Below are positions 37,987 through 46,775 of a stretch of 64,000 nt of DNA, in pieces (the stretch's first letter is position 1; every line of letters starts with the position of its first letter). The position numbers and the translations under genes were made by a program. The stretch covers positions 124,001 through 188,000 of the forward strand of contig NZ_PVZV01000006.1 in assembly GCF_002995495.1 (NCBI RefSeq). The letters are read 5' to 3'. The DNA is from Actinocorallia populi. Its GTDB lineage: Bacteria > Actinomycetota > Actinomycetes > Streptosporangiales > Streptosporangiaceae. Below the pieces are notes generated by a model that was not told where the DNA came from, did no database searches, and saw only the letters and a list, made by a program, of their open reading frames with translations.

Positions 37987-38028
37987 AAACTATCGTATTG
38001 CACACGATCGTACATCCAATGATAGTTT
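37987..38028. promoter_or_regulatory. Overlapping divergent promoters inside an inverted repeat
   Basis: AAACTATC (37987-37994) and GATAGTTT (38021-38028) are perfect inverted repeats 26 bp apart. On the plus strand TTGCAC (37998-38003), 17 bases, then GATAGT (38021-38026) forms a good sigma-70-type promoter ending 10 bp before the hydrolase ATG, so that message is probably leaderless. The minus strand has TTGGAT-N16-TACGAT. A repressor binding the repeat would close both. Confidence 0.6.
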
Positions 38029-38035
38029 CGCCGCC

Positions 38036-39199
38036 ATGCGAACCCGTCCAGAGGCACCCGGCACCGAGCCGGAACAGGCAGGGACCCGGCGTCGCGGGCT
38101 CCGCGTCGCCGTGCGGCCGCTCATCACGGTCCTGGCCGCGGTCTGCGGTCTCGGCGGCGTGGTGCTGTGGCAGAACACCTACGACATGGACGAGCGGCGC
38201 GTCTCGATCCGCCACGGCGGCCACACGCTCAACGGCGTGCTGACCGTCCCCGAGGACGGCCGCGCACGCCACGGCCTGGTCGTGTACGTCCACGGTGACG
38301 GTCCCGTCGACGCCGCTCACGAAGGCGGCTACCGGCCCCTGTGGGAGGCGAACGCCAGGGCCGGGTACGCCTCCCTGTCCTGGGACAAGCCCGGCGTCGC
38401 GGGCGCTCCCGGCGACTGGCTCGACCAGTCCATGGACGACCGGGCGGACGAGGCGGCCGCCGCCATCGCCTGGGCCCGCGCCCGCCCCGACATCGACGGG
38501 GACCGGATCGGGCTCTGGGGCGCCAGCCAGGCGGGCTGGGTCCTGCCGAAGATCGCGGCAAGGACGCCCGTGCGCTTCGCCATCGCCGTCTCGCCCGCGG
38601 TCAACTGGCTCCGGCAGGGCCGCTACAACCTCCTCGCCGAGCTGCGCGCCGACGGCGCCTCCCCGGCACGCATCAAGACCGAGACCGCGAAGAGCGACGC
38701 CATCCGCCGGCTGCTGGAACGCCGCGCGACCTTCGAGGAGTACGTCGAGGCCATGGACGGCGACACGGACGGCATGACCTCCGCCCGCTGGAATTTCATC
38801 TCCAAGAACCACACCGCGGACGCGACGCGGGACCTTCGCGAGCTGCGCGGCGTACCGGTGCTGCTCGCCCTCGCGGGCCACGACATGAACGTGGACACGG
38901 CCGACACCGAGCGCGTCTACCGCGAGGTGCTGGCCGGGGAAGGCCCGTTGAAGGTCGAACGCTACCCGGACGCGGCGCACTCGCTGCTCAGGTGGTCCAT
39001 CGAGCGGTCGGACGTCAGGACCGTGCTCACCGCGCTCTTCTCGCCTCGCCGGCTCTTCGCTGACGGATTCCTGGAAGACCAGCGGCGGTTCCTGGAGGGC
39101 CTCGGCCAGGACGGCGCCGCCGCACCGTCACAGGGCGAGCGCGGCTCCGCTGGCGACGCCCAGGGCGAGGGAGAGTCCCGCGGCCGTGATGGCGAGTGA
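38036..39199 (+). CDS. Membrane-anchored alpha/beta hydrolase
   Basis: 387 residues. One N-terminal membrane segment (about 27-46, LITVLAAVCGLGGVVLW) anchors an extracytoplasmic alpha/beta-hydrolase. The oxyanion region is VYVHGDGPVD, the nucleophile elbow GASQAG (Ser near residue 165), and a late His sits in YPDAAHSLLRW. It resembles dienelactone-hydrolase-type acyl esterases. The last about 30 residues are Gly/Glu/Arg-rich and lie over the 3' end of nuoN on the other strand, so the natural stop may have been lost. Confidence 0.82.
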   Translation: MRTRPEAPGTEPEQAGTRRRGLRVAVRPLITVLAAVCGLGGVVLWQNTYDMDERRVSIRHGGHTLNGVLTVPEDGRARHGLVVYVHGDGPVDAAHEGGYRPLWEANARAGYASLSWDKPGVAGAPGDWLDQSMDDRADEAAAAIAWARARPDIDGDRIGLWGASQAGWVLPKIAARTPVRFAIAVSPAVNWLRQGRYNLLAELRADGASPARIKTETAKSDAIRRLLERRATFEEYVEAMDGDTDGMTSARWNFISKNHTADATRDLRELRGVPVLLALAGHDMNVDTADTERVYREVLAGEGPLKVERYPDAAHSLLRWSIERSDVRTVLTALFSPRRLFADGFLEDQRRFLEGLGQDGAAAPSQGERGSAGDAQGEGESRGRDGE

Positions 39200-40507
39200 T
39201 GTGGCTGTGCGGTGCGGAGTACGGGGGAAGGGGGACCGCGCGCGGTAGAGGGGGACGACCCAGCGCAGGTAGTAGAAGACGCTGGCGACGGTGTTGACGG
39301 CCATGACCACGGCGAGCCAGGCGTAGCCGCCGTCCAGGGCCGCTCCGAAGACCAGGAGCTTGCCGACGAACACGGCGGTGGGCGGGGTGCCGATCAGCCC
39401 GAGCAGGCAGACCACCAGGGAGAGGGCCAGCCAGGGGGCGCGGCGGGCCAGGCCGGTGTAGCCGGTCAGGTCGTCGGCGCCCCAGGCGATGACCACGGCG
39501 AAGGCGCCGAGGTTCGTGACGGCGTAGGCGGCCAGGTAGAACAGCAGCGCGGGTTCGGCCAGGCCGCTGTCGCCCGCCACCACGACCGGCACCAGCAGGT
39601 AGCCGGCCTGGCTGACCGTCGAGTACGCCAGCAGCCTCCGCACGTTGTCCTGCCCGAAGGCGGCGAGGTTGCCCAGCGTCATGGTGGCGGCGGCCAGCAC
39701 CGCGACCAGGACCCGCCAGTCGGCCGCCGTGCGGTCCAGCACCTCCGAGGCCAGCCGGAACACGGCGGCGAGCCCGCCGATCTTGGGAACGGTGGTGACG
39801 AACGCCGCGACGACGGGAGGCGCGCCCTCGGTCACGTCGGGCACCCAGTACTGGGCGGGCACCGCTCCGGCCTTGAACAGGAGCCCGGCGAGCAGCGCCA
39901 CGGTCCCGGCGGCCACCACGCCCCCCGGTGCGGCGGCCAGGCCGTCGGCCAGCACCGGGTAGGCGGTGCCGCGCCCGGCGCCGTACAGCATCGTCATCCC
40001 GGTCAGCATCGAGATGCCCAGCAGCGCACCCATCAGGAAGTACTTCAGCGCGGCCTCGGTGCCGCGGGCGTCCTTGGCGAACCCGGCGAGGGCGTACCCG
40101 GGGATGCTCGCCAGCAGGTAGGCGGCCATCAGGACCAGCAGGTCCGAGGCGGCGGCCATCATGACCGATCCCAGCGAGGCCAGCAGCACCAGCACGTACA
40201 GCTCGGTCTCCCGGGGGTGCCCGCGCAGCGGCCCGGCCAGGCCGAGCACCAGCAGCGCCGAGACCGCCACGACGGCGCGTACGGCGTGGGTGACCGGGTC
40301 GAGCGCGAAGGCCTCGAACGCCGTCATCTCCGGGCCGCGCGCCGCCAGCGCCGTGGCGGCCAGCGCTCCCGCCAGCCCGGCGGCGCAGACGGCGGCGACG
40401 ATCCGCTGCCGGTCGCGCGGCAGCCAGAGCCCCGCCACGAGCCCGCACACCGCGGCGCCCAGGAAGAGCAGCTCGGGCAGCAGGTCGGCCGGGTTCTCCC
40501 GCATCAT
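39128..40507 (-). CDS. nuoN: NADH-quinone oxidoreductase subunit N-like
   Basis: About 459 residues with some 14 membrane segments of the antiporter-like complex I family. The broken-helix lysine regions are present (FKAGAVPAQYWVPDVTEGAP, and TVPKIGG about 30 residues on). In the fifth segment, where the family has a conserved Glu in an ELLSLPLY-like stretch, this protein reads YLLASIPGY. The ATG at 40507 overlaps the nuoM stop. Last gene of the reduced nuo operon; its 3' end overlaps the convergent hydrolase by 72 bp. Confidence 0.92.
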   Translation of the reverse strand: MMRENPADLLPELLFLGAAVCGLVAGLWLPRDRQRIVAAVCAAGLAGALAATALAARGPEMTAFEAFALDPVTHAVRAVVAVSALLVLGLAGPLRGHPRETELYVLVLLASLGSVMMAAASDLLVLMAAYLLASIPGYALAGFAKDARGTEAALKYFLMGALLGISMLTGMTMLYGAGRGTAYPVLADGLAAAPGGVVAAGTVALLAGLLFKAGAVPAQYWVPDVTEGAPPVVAAFVTTVPKIGGLAAVFRLASEVLDRTAADWRVLVAVLAAATMTLGNLAAFGQDNVRRLLAYSTVSQAGYLLVPVVVAGDSGLAEPALLFYLAAYAVTNLGAFAVVIAWGADDLTGYTGLARRAPWLALSLVVCLLGLIGTPPTAVFVGKLLVFGAALDGGYAWLAVVMAVNTVASVFYYLRWVVPLYRARSPFPRTPHRTATSLAITAAGLSLALGVASGAALAL

Positions 40508-41988
40508 CGCGACACCAGCGACACCAGGACGGCGGAGGCGGGCTCGATCACGTCCAGCAGGAACCGGGGGGCGATGCCGATGAGCAGGGAGAGCGCCAGC
40601 AGCGGCACGACCGCGGTGGTCTCGGCGGCGCGCAGGTCGGTGACCCTGCCGGTGTCCGGGCCGGGACCGCCGAGCATCGTGCGGTGCAGCATCCGCAGGA
40701 ACAGGGCGGCGGTGAGCAGGATGCCCGGCAGCGCCAGCGCCCCGGCGACCGCGGTCGCCGTACCGCCGCCGCCGATCGTGCCGGTGAAGATCTGGAACTC
40801 GGCGATGAAGCCCGACAGGCCGGGCAGCCCGAAGGCGCCGAACGCGGCGATCGCGGTGAGGCCCGCGAACACCGGGGCGTTGCGGGCGATCCCTCCGTAG
40901 CGGCCCATGTCGTAGGCGCCGGCGCGGTCGTAGAACACCCCGGACAGCAGGAACAGCGCACCGGTGAGCAGCCCGTGGCTGACCATCTGGGTCACGCCGC
41001 CCGCCACCGCCAGCCGGTGGGCGGCGGCGTCGCCCGCCATCCCGGCGGCGCCCAGGCCGAGCACGATGTAGCCCATGTGGCTGACCGAGGTGTAGGCGAT
41101 CATCCGTTTGACGTTCTCCTGGGCGAGCGCCACCAGCGCCCCGTAGACGGCGCCGACCAGGCCGATCACGAGGATCACCCCCGCGTAGCGGCGCCAGGCC
41201 TCCGGCAGCATCGGCATCGCGATGCGCAGCATGCCGTAGACGCCCATCTTCAGCAGGACACCGGCCAGGATCGCCGAGCCCGCCGCGGGGGCGTCGGTGT
41301 GCGCGGGCGGCAGCCAGGTGTGCACCGGCACGGTGGGCGTCTTGACGGCCAGCCCGATCCCGACCGCCAGCAGCACCAGCGCTGCGGTGCCGGGCGAGTC
41401 CTTCAGCGGCGGCTCGGCCGTCAGGTCGACGATGTCGAAGGTGTGCGGCTCGGATCCCAGGTAGAGGCCGATGAAGCCCAGCAGCAGGGCCAGTGAGCCG
41501 AGGAAGGTGTAGAGGAAGAACTTCAGCGCCGACCGCAGCCGGTCGCCGTGCCCCCAGCCCGCGATGACGAAGTACATGCCGACGATCGACAGGTCGAAGA
41601 AGACGAAGAACAGCAGCAGGTCGAGCGCCGAGAACAGGCCCAGGCAGACGCTCTGCAGGAAGAGGAACAGCGCGGCGAACGCCCTTCCGCGGCCGAGGGA
41701 GTAGACGGCGCAGACCAGGAACAGCAGGGAGGTGAGCGCCAGCATCGGCAGCGACAGCCCGTCGACGCCCACATGGTAGGAGGCGTTGACCGAGGGGATC
41801 CAGCGCACTCGCGTCTCGTGGTCCATGCCGCCGCCGTAGGTGGCCCACAACACCAGGACCAGCGCCAGGTCGAGGGCGGTGACCGTGATCCAGAACGCGC
41901 CGGCGGCGCGCTCGCCCAGGCGGGGCAGGACGAGCAGGGCCAGCGTGCCGGCCAGCGGCAGGAAGATCACCAGGTTCAGCACGGTCAC
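40504..41988 (-). CDS. nuoM: NADH-quinone oxidoreductase subunit M-like
   Basis: 494 residues, 14 membrane segments. VKTPTVPVHTWLPPAHTDAP and ILAGVLLKMGVYGMLR carry the channel lysines, and the QENVKRMIAYTSVSHMGYI stretch is typical of NuoM. The fifth-segment glutamate of the family (FFEAMLIPMY-like) is aspartate here (FFDLSIVGMY). The GTG at 41988 overlaps the stop of nuoL (GTGA). It is predicted to be one of three proton- or cation-translocating subunits. Confidence 0.94.
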   Translation of the reverse strand: MTVLNLVIFLPLAGTLALLVLPRLGERAAGAFWITVTALDLALVLVLWATYGGGMDHETRVRWIPSVNASYHVGVDGLSLPMLALTSLLFLVCAVYSLGRGRAFAALFLFLQSVCLGLFSALDLLLFFVFFDLSIVGMYFVIAGWGHGDRLRSALKFFLYTFLGSLALLLGFIGLYLGSEPHTFDIVDLTAEPPLKDSPGTAALVLLAVGIGLAVKTPTVPVHTWLPPAHTDAPAAGSAILAGVLLKMGVYGMLRIAMPMLPEAWRRYAGVILVIGLVGAVYGALVALAQENVKRMIAYTSVSHMGYIVLGLGAAGMAGDAAAHRLAVAGGVTQMVSHGLLTGALFLLSGVFYDRAGAYDMGRYGGIARNAPVFAGLTAIAAFGAFGLPGLSGFIAEFQIFTGTIGGGGTATAVAGALALPGILLTAALFLRMLHRTMLGGPGPDTGRVTDLRAAETTAVVPLLALSLLIGIAPRFLLDVIEPASAVLVSLVSR

Positions 41989-43916
41989 CCCAGCAGGACG
42001 AGGACGGCGGCCAGCGCGAACAGCAGGACGACGGCCTGGACGTAGTAGATGTGCACCTGCCCGGTCTGCGGGCGGCGCGCCAGCCGGCCGAGCCGCCTGG
42101 CCGCCGAGCCGACGCCCCGCACCACGGAGTCGACCGGGCTCTCCGCCCGGCGCACGCTGAACGCGGCCGCCCGGATCCCCGAGGCGGCGATCGCGTGCAC
42201 CGCGCCGTCCACCCCGGCCTCGATCCGCCGGGCGACGGGGGAGGAGGCGCGCAGCGCGGCCGCGGCCGACGCCCGGACGGCGCCGTCGACGATCCGGTCG
42301 TCGAAACGGGCGAGCGCTCCGGCCAGCGCCAGGACGGGCCGCACGATCACGGCCGACACCGCCCGTTCCAGGTGCAGCCAGTTCACGGCGGTCGATGACG
42401 CCCACCGCGGACCCGTCATGACGACGGGCTGGAGGGACCCGCGAACGTAGCGGCGCACCGCCCAGGAGAACGTCATGAGCACCAGGACGGCCGAGGCGGC
42501 GAGCCCCGTCAGCGCCGGCGGGGGTTCGGGCGGGCCGCCGACCAGCCGGTGCCAGGGCGTCCAGAACACCACGACCAGCCCGAAACCCGCGGCGACCAGG
42601 GCGAGCGGGGGCAGCGGTGCCTTCTCCAGCGGTGAGATGGCACGCGTGGTGGCGGAGGTCTCGTCGTCGGCGGGCAGCCAGACGAGGAGCATCGCCTTGG
42701 CCGCGTACGCCGCCGACAGCACCGTGGCCGCCAGGCCGACCGCGTACAGCGGCCATGAGGTGCGGAGGGCGGCGTCCAGCACGGTGTCCTTGGTGATCCA
42801 CAGGGACAGCGGCGGAATTCCGGCCAGGGCCAGCGCCCCCACCGTGAACATGGCGCCGACGAAGGGATGCCGGCGGGCGACGCCGTGCAGCCTGCCCAGG
42901 TCCTTGGTGCCGAGCGCGGCCAGCCACGCCCCTGCCACCAGGAACAGCAGGCTCTTGACCGCCGCGTGCGCGACCAGGTGCGCCGTGCCTCCGGCCACCG
43001 CGCCGGTCCCCGCCGCCAGCACCATGAAACCGAGCTGCGCCGAGGTCGAGGCCGCCAGCAGCTGCTTGAGGTCGGACTGGGCCAGGGCCACGGTGCCCAG
43101 CAGCAGTGCCGTGGCCGCCCCCGCCCAGGCGGCCGCCGGCGCCGCCCATCCCGTGGCGGCGAGCAGAGGCTGCGTCCGCAGCAGGAGGTAGGCACCGGCG
43201 GCGACCATGGTCGCCGAGTGCAGCAGCGCGGAGACCGGGCTGGGGCCCGCCATCGCGCGCGACAACCAGAACGAGAACGGCAGCTGCGCCGACTTGCCGA
43301 GCGCAGCTGCGAGCAGGCCCGCGGCCACCACGTTCCGCCAGGGCCCGGCGGTCGCTTCCAGCCCGTCGAGAGACAGCGTCCCGGCTCCGGCGAAGGCGGC
43401 GCCCGCGGCCAGGTACAGGCCGAGATCCCCGGTCCGGGTGGTGAGGAACGCGGTGTCCGCCGAGCGCACCCTGCCGTCCTCGCGCCACCAGAAGCCGATC
43501 AGCGCGTACGACATCGCGCCCATGACCTCCCAGGCCATGAGGAGCAGCAGCAGGTCGGTCGCGGTGACGGTGACCAGCATCGCGCCGGAGAACACCAGCA
43601 TCAGACCGTGGAAGCGGGCGCTCGGCGGCATCTCCCCGGCGGCGAAGACCAGGACGGCCAGGGTCACCGCCGACACCGTCACCACCAGCACCGACGACAT
43701 CCCGTCCACGGCCATGCCGACCGGCAGCCCGGCGAGCATCGGAGCCTCGACCGAGGGCCGCAGCAGCGCCGCCGCGACCGCCAGCCCCGCCGTGACGGCG
43801 GCCACCGCCACCGCCACCGCGGGAGCCGGGCGGTCGGCCCGTCTCCCGCCCACCGCCAGCAGCCCGCCCGCCACCGTCGGCAGTGCGGGAAGGGCCCACC
43901 CCAGCGCGCCGCTCAC
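41985..43916 (-). CDS. nuoL: NADH-quinone oxidoreductase subunit L-like
   Basis: 643 residues, the largest antiporter-like subunit. The fifth-segment Glu is kept (MAWEVMGAMSYALIG), as are KSAQLPFSFWLSRAMAGPSPVSALLHSATMV and HAAVKSLLFLVAG. The C-terminus after about residue 520 is an amphipathic, Arg/Ala-rich stretch ending in one membrane helix, consistent with the NuoL lateral helix. The GTG at 43916 overlaps the nuoK stop and has AAGGAG just upstream. The frame extends further upstream through nuoK but is not coding there. Confidence 0.94.
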   Translation of the reverse strand: MSGALGWALPALPTVAGGLLAVGGRRADRPAPAVAVAVAAVTAGLAVAAALLRPSVEAPMLAGLPVGMAVDGMSSVLVVTVSAVTLAVLVFAAGEMPPSARFHGLMLVFSGAMLVTVTATDLLLLLMAWEVMGAMSYALIGFWWREDGRVRSADTAFLTTRTGDLGLYLAAGAAFAGAGTLSLDGLEATAGPWRNVVAAGLLAAALGKSAQLPFSFWLSRAMAGPSPVSALLHSATMVAAGAYLLLRTQPLLAATGWAAPAAAWAGAATALLLGTVALAQSDLKQLLAASTSAQLGFMVLAAGTGAVAGGTAHLVAHAAVKSLLFLVAGAWLAALGTKDLGRLHGVARRHPFVGAMFTVGALALAGIPPLSLWITKDTVLDAALRTSWPLYAVGLAATVLSAAYAAKAMLLVWLPADDETSATTRAISPLEKAPLPPLALVAAGFGLVVVFWTPWHRLVGGPPEPPPALTGLAASAVLVLMTFSWAVRRYVRGSLQPVVMTGPRWASSTAVNWLHLERAVSAVIVRPVLALAGALARFDDRIVDGAVRASAAAALRASSPVARRIEAGVDGAVHAIAASGIRAAAFSVRRAESPVDSVVRGVGSAARRLGRLARRPQTGQVHIYYVQAVVLLFALAAVLVLLG

Positions 43917-44218
43917 TCCTTCAGTTCTCCCGCGCCCTCGGTCATGTCGACCTCCTGGGCGCGGAACAAAGCGGTGACGACGGCGAAGCCCGTCGCCATC
44001 TCCAGCGCCATCACGGTGATCGCCACCAGGACGAGGACCTGCCCGTCGGCGGTTCCGGGCGTCACGTGGTACCAGAACGCCGCGCCCGCCAGCACGATCG
44101 CGTTGACCATGAGCTCCAGGCCCATCATCACCATCACGATCGACTGCTGGGACAGCGCCCCGTACAGGCCGGTCGCGAACAGCGCGGAGGCGGTCAGGAG
44201 GAACGCCTGCAGGGTCAC
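43913..44218 (-). CDS. nuoK: NADH-quinone oxidoreductase subunit K-like
   Basis: 101 residues with three membrane segments. Both membrane glutamates of the family are visible: MMGLELMVNA (about residue 34) and MALEMATGFA (about 70). It belongs to the E-channel that links the quinone region to the antiporter-like subunits. GTG start overlapping the nuoJ stop (GTGA). Confidence 0.93.
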   Translation of the reverse strand: MTLQAFLLTASALFATGLYGALSQQSIVMVMMGLELMVNAIVLAGAAFWYHVTPGTADGQVLVLVAITVMALEMATGFAVVTALFRAQEVDMTEGAGELKE

Positions 44219-44769
44219 GGCGCACCCCTGCCGGGATCGGCGGGGCGGCGCGCGTCCAGCCGGTCGCCGTGGCGGTCGTAGCGGCCCCGGCCGGTCGCGA
44301 GCACGACCGAGGTGATCATGGTGGCCAGGATGGCGACGCCGACCAGCATCATCACCGCCATCTTCGGCCCCATGACCGCCTCGCCGAGGGCGAAGGTCGT
44401 GTCGTGCGCGGGGACCCCCCTGCGCTCCGGCCAGGGCGTCAGGAGCGCCCCGGCGGCCAGCGCGGCGAAGACCGCGGCGGAGACGGCCGCCGAGCCGCGG
44501 CGGTTGTGCACCATCGTCATCGGCATCAGCCCCGCCGGGTTCATCATGTACATGACCATGAACACCGCCATGATCAGCATCTCCATGATCATCATCAGCA
44601 CCACCAGCAGGCCCAGGTAGGGCAGGCCGATCAGCAGCAGTTCCGCGCCGACGCACAGGAACGACAGCAGCAGCGCGAAGGTGGCGCGGGCCATGGAATC
44701 GACGGCGAACACCGCGATCCCGCCCGCCACGGCACCCGCCGCCAGCACCCAGAACACCACGACGCCCAC
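44215..44769 (-). CDS. nuoJ: NADH-quinone oxidoreductase subunit J-like
   Basis: 184 residues with about five membrane segments. It includes the pi-bulge-type helix region YLGLLVVLMMIMEMLIMAVFMVMYMMNP, here unusually Met-rich, and a Met-rich PMTMVHNRR loop. GTG start at 44769, ten bases after the nuoH stop. It packs next to NuoA and NuoK in the membrane arm. Confidence 0.9.
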   Translation of the reverse strand: MGVVVFWVLAAGAVAGGIAVFAVDSMARATFALLLSFLCVGAELLLIGLPYLGLLVVLMMIMEMLIMAVFMVMYMMNPAGLMPMTMVHNRRGSAAVSAAVFAALAAGALLTPWPERRGVPAHDTTFALGEAVMGPKMAVMMLVGVAILATMITSVVLATGRGRYDRHGDRLDARRPADPGRGAP

Positions 44770-44779
44770 CGGCGGCTCC

Positions 44780-45703
44780 TCACAGAACGGCGATCCCCAC
44801 CACGAGCATCTGCACCAGCACGGCGGGGATCAGCACCGTCCACGCCGCCTCGGCGAACCTGTCCATCCGCACCACCGGGAAACGGCGGCCCGCCCAGACC
44901 AGCCCGCCCAGCACCACGGCCGTCTTGACCAGCGACCACGCCCAGGCGGGCAGCAGCGGACCGGCACCGCCGCCCAGGAAGAGCGGCACCGCGAACGCCG
45001 CCGCCACCGCCAGCAGCGCGTACCGTCCGGCCAGGAAGAACAGCCGGTCCGGCCCCGACAGCTCCACCGCCGCGCCGCCCGCGGCGTCGTCCGCGACGGG
45101 ATGGGCCAGCGGCCCCCAGAACGCCATGGCCAGCACCGACAGCAGGTAGACGGCGAAGGCCACCGGCATCCACACCACGAACCACAACCCCTGCTGCGCC
45201 TGCACGATCTCGCCGACCCGCAACGACTGCGCGCCCAGCCCCACGGTGGTGAGCGCGAACATGTGCGGCAGTTCGTACGCCAGCCCCTGCGCCAGGAACC
45301 GGTACCCGCCGACCAGGCCGAACGCCGAGTTCGAACCCCAGCCGACCAGCCACACCGCCGCCCAGACGGCCACCTCCACGGCGTTGAACCACACCACGCC
45401 GACCGCCGGATCCATCACCATCGCGTTCCCGAGCGGCACCACCATGGCGGCCAGCAGCGCGACGGCCGGAAGCAGCACCACACCTGCTCTCAGCAGCAGC
45501 CGGTCGGCGGCCGCCACGGTGCGCGGGGGACGCAGCAGCAGCCGTGCCGCCTCCCGCAGCGGATCGGCGGCGGCCCGCAGCGCACGGCCGCGACCGGCGT
45601 CCCGCGCGGCCAGAACGGAATCCCACCCGGCCGCCCCCAGCGCCAGCCCGGCCACCACCGGCGGCAGCACGGCGACCGCCCACACCGCCCCCGGCTCACC
45701 CAT
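44780..45703 (-). CDS. nuoH: NADH-quinone oxidoreductase subunit H-like
   Basis: 307 residues with eight membrane segments, the subunit that in complex I forms the floor of the quinone cavity. The overall NuoH order is kept (WFNAVEVAVWAAVWLVGWGSNSAFGLVGGYRFLAQGLAYELP; LFFLAGRYALLAV). The acidic loop normally reading like PEAESELVAGYNVEYSG is reduced to PVADDAAGGAAVELSG, with fewer carboxylates and no tyrosines. It may no longer handle quinone in the standard way. ATG at 45703 overlaps the upstream gene. Confidence 0.9.
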   Translation of the reverse strand: MGEPGAVWAVAVLPPVVAGLALGAAGWDSVLAARDAGRGRALRAAADPLREAARLLLRPPRTVAAADRLLLRAGVVLLPAVALLAAMVVPLGNAMVMDPAVGVVWFNAVEVAVWAAVWLVGWGSNSAFGLVGGYRFLAQGLAYELPHMFALTTVGLGAQSLRVGEIVQAQQGLWFVVWMPVAFAVYLLSVLAMAFWGPLAHPVADDAAGGAAVELSGPDRLFFLAGRYALLAVAAAFAVPLFLGGGAGPLLPAWAWSLVKTAVVLGGLVWAGRRFPVVRMDRFAEAAWTVLIPAVLVQMLVVGIAVL

Positions 45704-46775
45704 GGGTCGCCGACGCCGCGGGTCGGTCGAGATCAGGGTCCAGACTCGCCACGATCAGCCGGGCCGCACCCAGATCGGCGCCCGCCAGCAGGTCCGGCAG
45801 CAGCGACACCGGCGCCGTGTCCGGCGCATCATGTGCCTCGTTGCCCGGGTCCAGGGGAGTGGGATCGTCGAGCAGCCCCATGGCCGTTCCGGCCTCCGCG
45901 AGCAGCGCGTGCAACCGGTCCGCGGCGTCTCCTGCGAGCCGGGCGGGCGGCGCGGTTACCGGCCCCAGGTCGCGCAGCATCCAGCGCAGCGTCCGGGAAC
46001 GTCCGACGGAGTCCGACAGCCGTTCGAATCGTGCGGTGAGCCGCTCCGACGGGTGGTCGGCCAGCAGGTCGTCCCGCAGCCACCGGGCCTGGGCGGACAT
46101 CCGATCCCAGCCCGCCACGGCCAGGAGCCGTCCCAAGGTGTCCAGGGAGCGTGCGGCTCCGCGCCGCTCCGCGGTACCGCGTGCCACCGGGTCTCCGGTC
46201 CGGGCCGCCGTCCAGGGCTCCGTCCAGAACGACCCGCGGCCCGTCCCCTCAGCGGTCGCCACCTCGGCCCGCTGCACGACGTCCCCCTGCATCACCGCCC
46301 GGACGACCAGGCCCGCCGGCCAGTCCGCCAGCACCGGGCCGAGCTGCACGTGGAGCACGTCCAGCTTGAGCCCGTCACGGTCGGCCTCCCGGTCCGCCAT
46401 CCCCGGCTCGTCGCCGGATTCGTGTCCTTCCGCCGCGTGATCCCCGGAGTCCCGGCGGTCAGGGGCCGCCAGCTCGTGCTCCGCCCGGTCCAGGAGCGTG
46501 ATGAGATGCTCTCGCCCGGGAACGGAAGCCCGGACCAGGGCGCGGGGCCGGGGAATCTGGCGCCACACCCGTTCGACGGCCTGTTCCAGGTCCGGTCCGG
46601 GCTCCCCGCAGACCACCAGGACCGAGCACGCCGCCGGAGACGCGACGCTTCGCCAGCCCCGCTCGCGCGCCTCGGCCTCGACCCCGAGCCGGGCGGCCGT
46701 CCCCCCTGCCGCCGTGACGACGAAGAAGGGAGGCCGCCCGGCGGCGAAGCACGACAACCGGGAGATCAGGCCCAC
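45696..46775 (-). CDS. Degenerate NuoB/NuoD-like fusion subunit
   Basis: 359 residues. Residues about 45-95 (SVLVVCGEPGPDLEQAVERVWRQIPRPRALVRASV, in two pieces around a short gap) resemble the NuoB segment before its last cysteines. Residues about 155-260 resemble NuoD: HVQLGPVLADWPAGLVVRAVM aligns with the GPQHPAAHGVLRL region, followed by a helical part like AVEKLLGIEVPERAQYIR. The NuoB Cys-Cys and Cys ligands and both quinone-site histidines of NuoD are absent. It replaces NuoB, C, D and I between nuoA and nuoH, overlapping both. A structural cap for the membrane arm is my inference; in Streptomyces nuo2 operons a gene at this place has been called nuoB2, as I recall. Confidence 0.7.
   Translation of the reverse strand: MGLISRLSCFAAGRPPFFVVTAAGGTAARLGVEAEARERGWRSVASPAACSVLVVCGEPGPDLEQAVERVWRQIPRPRALVRASVPGREHLITLLDRAEHELAAPDRRDSGDHAAEGHESGDEPGMADREADRDGLKLDVLHVQLGPVLADWPAGLVVRAVMQGDVVQRAEVATAEGTGRGSFWTEPWTAARTGDPVARGTAERRGAARSLDTLGRLLAVAGWDRMSAQARWLRDDLLADHPSERLTARFERLSDSVGRSRTLRWMLRDLGPVTAPPARLAGDAADRLHALLAEAGTAMGLLDDPTPLDPGNEAHDAPDTAPVSLLPDLLAGADLGAARLIVASLDPDLDRPAASATHG

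Noticed and set aside
39128-41848. An apparent 906-residue NuoN with a long N-terminal extension
   Set aside because: The extension is an out-of-frame reading of nuoM; nuoN starts at 40507 with an ATGA overlap.
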